DNA of 5,488 bases from CAYHXN01 sp964373675 (GCA_964373675.1 CAYJVO010000032.1:1-5488); one strand, 5' to 3'; shown: positions 1-5,367, numbered from the stretch's first letter. Made by a program: numbers and translations. Notes: a model not told the origin generated them from the sequence alone.

Positions 1-54
1 GACAGACTCGGCTTCGCTTCCAGCGGGGCCGAGGGTAAGGCCGGGGAGTTTCAT
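1..54 (-). CDS. 5' end of an unidentified gene coupled to recG (partial, runs off the window)
   Basis: An ATG at 54-52 overlaps the recG TGA stop in the classic ATGA arrangement and opens a frame that stays open to the window edge. It gives 18 residues beginning MKLPGLTLGPAGSEAESV. There is no clear Shine-Dalgarno sequence before the ATG, which fits translational coupling to recG by re-initiation. The first 50 bases are about 68% G+C by count, clearly richer than the A+T-leaning genes around it, so composition shifts at this boundary. I do not recognise the family from so few residues. The frame could also be open by chance, because only 18 codons are visible. The overlap and the minus-strand gene order are the main arguments that it is real. 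Confidence 0.45.
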   Translation of the reverse strand, partial: MKLPGLTLGPAGSEAESV

Positions 55-2174
55 TCTAAATGAATTATTCTTTGAAACTGTTCTAGCTGCTGTTTAAGTA
101 AAGGATAATGCATCAGCTCAGCATCTTCTTTTAAAATTTCTTCAGCGGCTTGGCGGGCGCTTTTAACTAATTCCATATTATTTAAAGCTCTCATTGCTAA
201 ATCAGGAATGCCGGTCTGTTTATCTCCTAAAAACTGACCTGGGCCGCGGATCTGCAAATCTTTTTCCGCCAGCTCAAAACCATTTTTTGCTTTTACTAAT
301 GCTCCCAAACGCTGAATGACCGCCTGACTTTCAGAATCAGTAAATAGCAGACAATATGATTGATGCTCGCCTCTGCCAACCCGGCCGCGAAATTGATATA
401 ACTGGGCCAGACCAAAACGATCTGCCCCCTCAATCATCATTATGGCGGCGTTTGGCACATCTACCCCGACCTCCACTACTGAGGTAGAAACCAAAACATC
501 AATTTCGCCATTGGCAAATTTCGTCATAATCTCATCCTTTTCTTTGCTTTTCAATCTGCCGTGAAGCATTGCCACCCGAAGATCGGGAAAAACCTGTTTT
601 GTCAGCCGTTCGTATTCTTCTTTAACTGCTTTTACATCCCATAAAGCGGCCTGACGAAGGCTAATCGCGGATTGACGTTCCGCATCTAGTCCGCGTTCTT
701 CTGCGGTCCGAGATTCTATTCTCGGACAGATGACAAATGCCTGACGACCGGCTTTAATTTGCTGTCTTACAAAATCGTATGCCCTTTTACGGCTAGCCGG
801 AGAAACTATTTTGGTAATAATAGGTATGCGCCCCTGCGGTAATTCATTAATAATGGAAAGGTCTAAATCTCCAAACAGCGTCAAAGAAAGAGTTCGCGGG
901 ATTGGCGTGGCACTCATGGATAAAAAATGAGGCATCTGTTTGGCTAAAGCTGAACGCTGTTCCACGCCAAAGCGGTGTTGTTCATCCACAATGGCCAAAG
1001 CCAGATCAGCGAATTTTACTCCTTTTTGAATAAGCGCGTGAGTGCCGATAATGATTTTAATATCGCCTCGTTCTATTTCTTTTAAAAGCTGAGGTCTGGT
1101 TTTTTTTGTCTCCAAATCTTCGCCGTAGCAAGCGCGCGCCTCACTGCCGCTCAAAATCGCAATCGGGTAAGTCTTGAAAAACCGAGTTAGAGTGCGATAG
1201 TGCTGTTTGGCGAGTACTTCTGTCGGCGCCATAAAAGCCGTTTGCTTTCCGTTATAAGCAACCACCATCGCCGCCAGCGCCACAACAATGGTTTTACCGG
1301 AACCGACATCGCCCTGCAAAAGCCGATTCATCGGCTGATTCCTTGCCAAATCGGAAAATATTTCTTCTAAACTGGTTTTTTGAGAAGCGGTCAACTCAAA
1401 AGGAAGGCCGATCAAATTATTTTTCAAATCAGCAACGGACATCGTCAAAGCCGGAGCGGTTATCGCGGCTAATTGATGCTTAATTTTCAAATTATTAAGC
1501 TGAAGCAAAAACAAATCTTCAAAAGCAAAACGCTTTTTGGCCAGCTGAGCTTGATTAAGGGTGCGCGGAAAATGAATGGTTTTTAAAGCAATATTAATCT
1601 CCGGCAATTTAGTTTTTGCCAATACGGCCGCCGGAATAAAATCCTTCAAAGATTCTAAATTTTTTAAAATTGGTTTGATAAGAAATCTTAAACCTTTTGA
1701 AGTAAGCCGTTTGGTTTCCGGATAAACTGGAATCAATCCGGCGGTATGCTTGGTTTCGTTCGTCCCCCGCGTTATTTCATAAACCGGATTGGAAAGATAG
1801 GGGCTGCCGTCGGATAAAGAAACGGTGCCGGCAAAATTGGCTATTTGTCCCATTCTTAAAGTTTGAGCTACATACGGCTGGTTAAACCAAATCGCTTTGA
1901 TGCCGCCGGTTTCATCAGTAATTAATGCTTCTACAATCACCATCTTTTTGCGCCAAGTTCTTCTCAGTGAAATTTTAGCGACGGCGCCGCGCACGGTTAC
2001 AGATTGATTGGGTTCTAATTCTGCGATCTTATAAATTTTAGAATAATCTTCGTAACGAAAAGGAAAATGCCAAAGCAAATCTTTAACAGTTTTAATTTCT
2101 AATTTGGTCAATCGGCTCAAAAACTTCTCGCCGATTCCCCTGATTTTGGCAAGTTCGGTATCCAGCTTCAACAT
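51..2174 (-). CDS. recG: ATP-dependent DNA helicase RecG
   Basis: RecG is a superfamily 2 double-strand DNA translocase that remodels stalled replication forks, R-loops and Holliday junctions. From the ATG at 2174 it has 707 residues, close to the usual 680-700. Residue numbers here count from that ATG. An N-terminal IRGIGEKF helix-hairpin-helix-like element is followed by the wedge/OB-fold domain (about 50-140). The helicase core has Walker A GDVGSGKT (288-295), Walker B DEQHRFG (397-403, the RecG-type DEQH box), motif III SATPIPRT (421-428) and motif VI QFRGRVGRGE (594-603). The C-terminal RGPGQFLG (643-650) is typical of RecG. The segment between CPRI and LHGR is about 20 residues longer than in E. 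coli RecG. An in-frame TTG at 2186 would add four residues (711 aa) and has an AGGGGA sequence about 4 bases upstream, whereas the ATG lacks a close ribosome site. I prefer the ATG, but the start is open. The gene is intact, and its stop overlaps the next ATG. Confidence 0.97.
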   Translation of the reverse strand: MLKLDTELAKIRGIGEKFLSRLTKLEIKTVKDLLWHFPFRYEDYSKIYKIAELEPNQSVTVRGAVAKISLRRTWRKKMVIVEALITDETGGIKAIWFNQPYVAQTLRMGQIANFAGTVSLSDGSPYLSNPVYEITRGTNETKHTAGLIPVYPETKRLTSKGLRFLIKPILKNLESLKDFIPAAVLAKTKLPEINIALKTIHFPRTLNQAQLAKKRFAFEDLFLLQLNNLKIKHQLAAITAPALTMSVADLKNNLIGLPFELTASQKTSLEEIFSDLARNQPMNRLLQGDVGSGKTIVVALAAMVVAYNGKQTAFMAPTEVLAKQHYRTLTRFFKTYPIAILSGSEARACYGEDLETKKTRPQLLKEIERGDIKIIIGTHALIQKGVKFADLALAIVDEQHRFGVEQRSALAKQMPHFLSMSATPIPRTLSLTLFGDLDLSIINELPQGRIPIITKIVSPASRKRAYDFVRQQIKAGRQAFVICPRIESRTAEERGLDAERQSAISLRQAALWDVKAVKEEYERLTKQVFPDLRVAMLHGRLKSKEKDEIMTKFANGEIDVLVSTSVVEVGVDVPNAAIMMIEGADRFGLAQLYQFRGRVGRGEHQSYCLLFTDSESQAVIQRLGALVKAKNGFELAEKDLQIRGPGQFLGDKQTGIPDLAMRALNNMELVKSARQAAEEILKEDAELMHYPLLKQQLEQFQRIIHLE

Positions 2175-2198
2175 AGTTAGGTGCAAATTGTCCCCTAT

Positions 2199-2207
2199 AT
2201 TATAACA
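2199..2207 (-). promoter_or_regulatory. Extended -10 promoter of recG
   Basis: Read on the minus strand, this is TGTTATAAT, a perfect -10 hexamer (2199-2204) with the TGn extension. No good -35 lies 16-18 bases upstream, where the U-tract of the preceding terminator sits. This fits an extended -10 promoter that does not need a -35. Transcription would start near 2193-2191. That leaves about 5-7 bases before the TTG at 2186 or about 18 before the ATG at 2174, so the leader is very short either way. Confidence 0.65.
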
Positions 2208-2212
2208 TGACG

Positions 2213-2247
2213 AACAAAAAGAAAAGCCCTCCGATGTCGGAGGGCTT
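2213..2247 (-). terminator. Strong intrinsic terminator after the 54-aa gene
   Basis: The minus-strand RNA forms AAGCCCTCCG-ACAU-CGGAGGGCUU, a perfect 10-bp G+C-rich stem (2224-2247) with a 4-base loop. It is followed at once by a U-rich run, UUCUUUUUG (about 2213-2223). It begins five bases after the TGA of the 54-aa gene and ends just before the recG promoter, so it separates the two transcription units. On the plus strand the tail is much poorer (ACUUUUCAG), so the terminator points along the minus strand. Confidence 0.92.
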
Positions 2248-2252
2248 ACTTT

Positions 2253-2417
2253 TCAGAGCGAAAGCTGACGCCTCAATCTGATTGTCGCCGCCACCGGATC
2301 TTCCTTTACTAATTCCTCCGGTTCCTTCTGAAACCGGAATTTCAGCTCATCATAACGATGTTTGAGCTCCTCCTTGAAAGACTCGTCAGCGTTTAGGTGC
2401 TCCACAAGGTTCTCCAT
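2253..2417 (-). CDS. 54-residue charged helical protein of unknown function
   Basis: The ATG at 2417 is preceded by AAGGGAGG (2419-2426), a strong but unusually close ribosome site, and the frame runs 54 codons to a TGA at 2255-2253. The protein begins MENLVEHLNADESFKEEL and ends ATIRLRRQLSL. It is rich in Glu, Lys, Arg and Leu, predicted mostly helical, with an acidic middle and a basic C-terminal tail, and has no membrane segment, signal peptide or cysteines. I recognise no family. Support for a real gene comes from its frame: its own near-consensus promoter (2492-2519) lies upstream and a strong terminator starts five bases after its stop. It uses GAG for Glu more often than GAA (7 against 3). 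A GTG at codon 5, with GGAG six bases upstream, is an alternative start that would give 50 residues. Function cannot be assigned. Confidence 0.7.
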   Translation of the reverse strand: MENLVEHLNADESFKEELKHRYDELKFRFQKEPEELVKEDPVAATIRLRRQLSL

Positions 2418-2445
2418 ACCTCCCTTGTCAAAAAGTACATAGCTT

Positions 2446-2485
2446 ATTCCGGCGAGCTAGCTCGCGCCAACCACCATCCGGAATT
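2446..2485 (-). promoter_or_regulatory. Structured 5' leader with a 14-bp palindrome
   Basis: From the predicted transcription start (about 2485) the leader RNA opens with AUUCCGG (2484-2478), which can pair with CCGGAAU (2452-2446). Inside lies the perfect palindrome GCGAGCTAGCTCGC (2452-2465), able to fold as a 5-bp hairpin with a CUAG loop. The two helices share one base, so the outer stem would be 6 bp if both form. The structure ends about 28 bases before the ATG. It might be a 5' stabilising hairpin or a cis-regulatory RNA element. The palindrome could instead be a DNA site for a dimeric repressor just downstream of the promoter. It matches no riboswitch family I know. Confidence 0.45.
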
Positions 2486-2491
2486 AATGCA

Positions 2492-2519
2492 ATTATAACA
2501 AATAAAATATAAAAGTCAA
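2492..2519 (-). promoter_or_regulatory. Near-consensus sigma-70-type promoter of the 54-aa gene
   Basis: On the minus strand, TTGACT (2519-2514) and TATAAT (2497-2492) are separated by a 16-bp A+T-only spacer apart from one G:C pair. Only one base differs from the -35 consensus and the -10 is perfect, making this the strongest promoter-like sequence in the window. Its upstream edge is six bases past the 3' end of the tRNA-Ile gene. The predicted start at an A near 2485 leaves a leader of about 68 nt before the 54-aa gene. Confidence 0.82.
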
Positions 2520-2524
2520 TAGCG

Positions 2525-2597
2525 TGGGCCAGGATGGGATCGAACCATCGAACCTTCCGCTTATAAGGCGGGTGCTCTACCACTGAGCTACTGGCCC
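2525..2597 (-). tRNA. tRNA-Ile (anticodon UAU)
   Basis: The minus strand folds into a full cloverleaf. It has a perfect 7-bp acceptor GGGCCAG/CTGGCCC, D stem GCTC/GAGC with loop AGTGGTA, and T arm GATGG-TTCGATC-CCATC. The anticodon loop is CTTATAA, placing anticodon TAT at 2565-2563, which should read AUA as Ile. The acceptor start, D arm, T arm and A73 discriminator resemble bacterial tRNA-Ile(GAU), so the body also supports Ile. Oddities are a C-A mismatch at the top of the anticodon stem (2572/2556), a 6-base variable loop, and no encoded CCA (CGC follows the discriminator). Most bacteria read AUA with a CAU anticodon modified to lysidine by TilS, so UAU is uncommon. A terminator-like hairpin and a possible extended -10 lie upstream. 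Confidence 0.92.
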
Positions 2598-2622
2598 AAA
2601 AATTCCCGAACAAGCGTTCAGG
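2598..2622 (-). terminator. Possible intrinsic terminator between the HAD gene and tRNA-Ile
   Basis: The minus-strand RNA CCUGAAC-GCUU-GUUCGGG (2622-2605) forms a 7-bp stem with one G-U pair and a 4-base loop. It is followed by AAUUUUU (2604-2598) up to the first base of the tRNA. It starts two bases after the HAD stop codon and could end the ftsH-HAD transcript. It could instead be a processing hairpin in the tRNA leader. The stem is modest and the U-run is offset by AA, so efficiency is uncertain. Confidence 0.5.
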
Positions 2623-2624
2623 CG

Positions 2625-3320
2625 TTATGATAGCATATTTATCAACTCTCCGACATTTTTAATTATAAACTTCCCATCAATAACTTTCAGAAAGTTTTCT
2701 CGTGTATCCGCACCGCTTTCCACACCAATAAATTGAAAATTCATCCGTTTCGCAAGTGTATAATCCAACTTAACGGAATCGCCGACCACTAAAACAGATC
2801 CAGGAAAGTCAGGTAATGGCCGTAAGCGATCAATGATTGGACCCAGAAACCTTTTATCTGGCTTTCCGTAACGGACCAAGAAACAATTCATTGGCCTCTG
2901 AACAGTCAGATCATCAACAATCCGATGCTGATAATTAATGAAAAAATCTACATAACTTAAATTCAGTCGGGCTGCAGTGAGTAATTCAAAAAATCCCACC
3001 GAAAGATGCCGATTAGTTACAACGGCGGTTATTACACCGCGAGCGTGAAGTTTCATCAGCAATTCGTTCGTGTCAGGACAAACCTTTACGCCCTCGGCTA
3101 ATTCTTGCTCTTTAAACTTTTGCCAAAAGTCCAAAATTTGTTTTTTACTCAACCCCGCTTTAGAAAGCGCCCTGGTGGGATGACAACTGAAATAATATAT
3201 CGGTCCAGCGAAACCAAATTCTAAAGTAAGACGATGGTTAATTTTACGATGAAGCGAAATGTTGTCTAAAAGAGTGCCATCGCAATCAAACAAAACAGCC
3301 CGGATCGGCGGATCCAGCAT
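2625..3320 (-). CDS. HAD-family hydrolase, phosphoglycolate phosphatase-like
   Basis: This 231-residue protein is a haloacid dehalogenase superfamily phosphatase acting through a phospho-aspartate intermediate. Motif I is VLFDCDGTLLDN, with nucleophile Asp12 and acid/base Asp14. Motif II is the Thr in VVTNR (Thr102), a motif III Lys is likely in the KPDKR segment (about 153-156), and motif IV is VLVVGDSVKLDYTLA (Asp181 and Asp186 binding Mg2+). The helical cap between about residues 17 and 90 fits subclass C1, as in Gph and beta-phosphoglucomutase. Length is normal for the group. All catalytic residues are present, but the substrate cannot be told from sequence. The start is well supported: an AAAGG ribosome site (within 3326-3331) lies 5 bases before the ATG. 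No membrane segment is seen, so it should be cytoplasmic. It lies 52 bp downstream of ftsH and may share its transcript. Confidence 0.9.
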   Translation of the reverse strand: MLDPPIRAVLFDCDGTLLDNISLHRKINHRLTLEFGFAGPIYYFSCHPTRALSKAGLSKKQILDFWQKFKEQELAEGVKVCPDTNELLMKLHARGVITAVVTNRHLSVGFFELLTAARLNLSYVDFFINYQHRIVDDLTVQRPMNCFLVRYGKPDKRFLGPIIDRLRPLPDFPGSVLVVGDSVKLDYTLAKRMNFQFIGVESGADTRENFLKVIDGKFIIKNVGELINMLS

Positions 3321-3341
3321 AAAAACCTTTCAAGCTTCTGT

Positions 3342-3375
3342 AAAAAAGTTAGCACAAGCGCGATGGCCAATGCTA
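3342..3375 (-). terminator. Weak terminator-like hairpin at the ftsH 3' end
   Basis: On the minus strand TAGCA (3375-3371, including the ftsH TAG stop) can pair with TGCTA (3354-3350), closing a 16-base loop. AC and a run of six T (3347-3342) follow. The stem is only 5 bp with a large loop, so it may give partial termination at most. It is listed because it decides whether the HAD gene is co-transcribed with ftsH. Confidence 0.25.
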
Positions 3376-5208
3376 TACCGAAAGAGGTCGGATTTTAAAT
3401 GGAGCGATAATTTGATAAAACTCTTCTTGTTCCAATGTTTCTTTTTCCAAGAGAGCTTTGGCAATAGCGTCCAGCGCTTTTCTATTAAGATTGATAATTT
3501 TTTTGGCGGCCTGATAAGCGCGATTGATGAAGTTATGTACTTCTTTATCAATTTCCGCGGCCACCGCTTCAGAATAATTCTTCTCGGCGGAAATTTCCCG
3601 GCCCAAAAACACCAACTCTTCGGTCTTGCCGAAAGTAATCGGGCCCAATTTATCGCTCATGCCGTATTTAGTAACCAGCTTACGCGCCAATCCCGAGGCC
3701 TCCTTTAAATCATTGGAGGCGCCGGTGCTGATATCATCAAAAATCTCTTTTTCTGAAACATAACCGCCCATTGCGGTGGCCAAATCTGCCAAGAACTGAG
3801 AGCAGGTGCGCAACCTCATTTCTTCGATAGGCAACTTCAGTGTGTAGCCGCCGGCGCGGCCACGGGCAACAATAGAAACTTTGTGTATCGGGTCGGCATT
3901 TTTTAAACCGGCGGTCACTAAAGCATGCCCTGCTTCGTGATAAGCAGTAATCTGCCGCTCTTTTTCAGAAATTACCCGGCTTTTGCGTTCAGGCCCGAGC
4001 ATTACTTTTTCAACTGCTTCATAAAAATCTTCTTGGGTGATCGTCTTTCGGTTATGGCGAGCGGCCAAAATCGCGGCCTCGTTCATCAAGTTGGCTAAGT
4101 CAGCGCCGGAAAAACCCGGCGTGCGAACCGCTATTTTTCTTAAATCCATGCCTTTCTCCAATGGTTTATTTTTGGAATGAATCTTTAAAATTTCCTCGCG
4201 TTCGGTAATATCAGGCAAGTCCAAAACTACTCGCCGGTCAAAACGGCCCGGCCTTAATAAAGCGAAGTCCAAAATATCCGGACGGTTAGTGGCGGCCAGA
4301 ACTACCACCCGAGTGTTGCGCTCAAAACCGTCCATTTCCACCAAAATTTGATTCAGGGTCTGCTCCCGCTCATCATGACCGCCGCCCAAACCGGCGCCGC
4401 GTTCTCGGCCAACGGCATCAATTTCATCAATAAACAAAATGGCTGGGGCGGCTTTTTTGACTGTTGCAAAGGCGTCGCGGGTGCGGGCGGCGCCAATGCC
4501 AACAAACATTTCCACAAACTCAGAAGCGGAAATATGGAAAAACGGCACGCGGGCTTCGCCGGCTACGGCGCGCGCCAACAAAGTTTTTCCCGTTCCCGGC
4601 GGACCCATTAACAAAACTCCGCGAGGAATATTAGCTCCGATTTCCAAATACTTTTGTGGATTTTTTAAAAAATCCACCACCTCTTCCAATTCCTGTTTGG
4701 CCTCTTTTAATCCGGCTACATCTTTAAAAGTAATCCGATCTTTATGCGGGGAAAATAAACGGATATTGGCACGCCCAAAAGTGAATGCTTGGGCTGCGCC
4801 GCCTTTGGCTTGGCGAAAAATCAGCCAAAACATAATAACAATGACAATCAACGGCAATAGAGTGGGAAGTAGAATACCTACCCAAAAGCGAAATCCCGAT
4901 TCATCTTTAATTTCCAAAGCGACTGAACTAAGCAACTTAGGATTAACTCCTAAATTATTTAAAGTTTCACTTAAACCAACTTCGCTTTCTTTTTTGGAAA
5001 TAAATTCCTCGCCGCTTCTAAAAGTAATTTCCAAATCATTGCCATTAACTACGATTCTTGCCACCTCGCCGGCGTTAATCCTAGAAACTAATTCATTAAT
5101 AGATAAAAGCTGCGGTTTTGAACCGGTCTCTATAAAATAAGAAAAAACTATGGCCGCCATCAATAAAGTGATGATGGCCCAAAAAATGTTGGTAGTAAGT
5201 GATTTCAT
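3373..5208 (-). CDS. ftsH: ATP-dependent zinc metalloprotease FtsH
   Basis: FtsH is a hexameric membrane-anchored AAA+ protease that extracts and degrades misfolded membrane proteins and short-lived cytoplasmic regulators. The 611 residues contain TM1 (about 8-25), an extracytoplasmic domain (about 26-106), TM2 (about 108-131), the AAA+ module and the M41 peptidase domain. Visible motifs are Walker A GPPGTGKT (202-209), pore loop MFVG (234-237), Walker B LFIDEID (258-264), the second region of homology AATNRPDILD...RPGRFDR (305-325) and zinc site HEAGH (424-428). The third zinc ligand is probably Asp500 in STGASNDL. All active residues are intact and the length is usual. The ATG at 5208 lacks a Shine-Dalgarno sequence and lies 8 bases from a TATAAT, so the mRNA may be nearly leaderless. 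The HAD gene follows 52 bp downstream, and a small membrane ORF diverges upstream. Confidence 0.98.
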   Translation of the reverse strand: MKSLTTNIFWAIITLLMAAIVFSYFIETGSKPQLLSINELVSRINAGEVARIVVNGNDLEITFRSGEEFISKKESEVGLSETLNNLGVNPKLLSSVALEIKDESGFRFWVGILLPTLLPLIVIVIMFWLIFRQAKGGAAQAFTFGRANIRLFSPHKDRITFKDVAGLKEAKQELEEVVDFLKNPQKYLEIGANIPRGVLLMGPPGTGKTLLARAVAGEARVPFFHISASEFVEMFVGIGAARTRDAFATVKKAAPAILFIDEIDAVGRERGAGLGGGHDEREQTLNQILVEMDGFERNTRVVVLAATNRPDILDFALLRPGRFDRRVVLDLPDITEREEILKIHSKNKPLEKGMDLRKIAVRTPGFSGADLANLMNEAAILAARHNRKTITQEDFYEAVEKVMLGPERKSRVISEKERQITAYHEAGHALVTAGLKNADPIHKVSIVARGRAGGYTLKLPIEEMRLRTCSQFLADLATAMGGYVSEKEIFDDISTGASNDLKEASGLARKLVTKYGMSDKLGPITFGKTEELVFLGREISAEKNYSEAVAAEIDKEVHNFINRAYQAAKKIINLNRKALDAIAKALLEKETLEQEEFYQIIAPFKIRPLSV

Positions 5209-5216
5209 CTAAGTAA

Positions 5217-5251
5217 ATTATACACTGTACTCGGAAAATTTGAAAAGTCAA
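5217..5251 (-). promoter_or_regulatory. Promoter region of ftsH
   Basis: A perfect TATAAT (5222-5217, minus strand) sits 8 bases before the ftsH ATG, with only a poor -35 (TTTCAA) at 17 bp. A good -35, TTGACT (5251-5246), is 23 bp from TATAAT, too far to pair with it. It is 16 bp from a weaker TACAGT (5229-5224). Either choice starts transcription within about 10 bases of the ATG. Which -10 is used cannot be settled by eye. Confidence 0.55.
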
Positions 5252-5268
5252 GTTTTTTTAATTATTAT
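5240..5268 (+). promoter_or_regulatory. Divergent plus-strand promoter for the 30-aa ORF
   Basis: TTGAAA (5240-5245) and TATTAT (5263-5268) are separated by exactly 17 bp; the -10 matches consensus at 5 of 6 positions and the -35 at 5 of 6. The predicted start falls at about 5275, the A of the 30-aa ORF's ATG, so a transcript would be leaderless. Its -35 overlaps the candidate ftsH -35 on the other strand, in the inverted repeat TTGA-AAAG-TCAA (5240-5251). The two promoters may therefore compete. Confidence 0.55.
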
Positions 5269-5274
5269 ATCGCT

Positions 5275-5367
5275 ATGAGGACGAAAAAAGTATTAAGCGT
5301 TATTTTTGCGGCGATAATGATTTTGGGATTAATGATTAGCTATGGCTTGCAATTTTTTAGCCGATAA
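5275..5367 (+). CDS. 30-residue single-span membrane microprotein (hypothetical)
   Basis: ATG at 5275 opens a 30-codon frame ending at TAA (5365-5367). The peptide has a basic N-terminus (MRTKK), then one hydrophobic stretch from about Val6 to Phe28 (VLSVIFAAIMILGLMISYGL...), and ends FFSR. This is the layout of a single membrane helix with its N-terminus inside. There is no Shine-Dalgarno sequence, but a 17-bp-spaced promoter predicts transcription starting at the ATG. It faces away from ftsH and precedes tRNA-Gly by 17 bp. Small membrane proteins are known to modulate FtsH in other bacteria, but any such link here is speculation. I recognise no family. The frame is short, so chance remains possible, although the hydrophobic pattern and promoter favour a gene. 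Confidence 0.5.
   Translation: MRTKKVLSVIFAAIMILGLMISYGLQFFSR

Noticed and set aside
2423..2432. TTGACA-like sequence just before the 54-aa gene's ribosome site, considered as a second promoter -35
   Set aside because: No acceptable -10 lies 16-18 bases downstream, and transcription from it would start inside the coding sequence.
2213..2519. The promoter-to-terminator unit as a known non-coding RNA (4.5S/SRP, RNase P, tmRNA or 6S)
   Set aside because: I see no SRP domain IV core, RNase P conserved box, or tRNA-like ends of tmRNA. An uninterrupted 54-codon frame with a ribosome site explains the unit better.
2428..2613. 61-codon minus-strand frame over the tRNA-Ile region
   Set aside because: It consists of the translated tRNA plus the promoter of the 54-aa gene, so it is not a plausible protein gene.
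3330..3551. 73-codon minus-strand frame at the ftsH 3' end
   Set aside because: It is an alternate frame of the FtsH C-terminus. The ftsH frame runs intact to a normal-length end, so there is no frameshift to explain.
3259..3708. 149-codon plus-strand frame across the start of the HAD gene and the end of ftsH
   Set aside because: Antisense to two real genes and their junction, with no domain or signal features. The ATG falls inside the HAD coding sequence.
4348..4611. 87-codon plus-strand frame opposite the FtsH AAA+ core
   Set aside because: Antisense to invariant ftsH motifs. Its openness follows from ftsH codon constraints.
4439..5140. Long open frame of 233 codons on the plus strand opposite ftsH
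   Set aside because: It lies entirely antisense to the well-conserved ftsH, has low-complexity translation without any recognisable motif, and lacks its own ribosome site. It is a shadow frame.
3373..5208. A degenerate FtsH lacking protease activity
   Set aside because: HEAGH, the likely third zinc ligand Asp500, both Walker motifs, the pore loop and both membrane spans are present.
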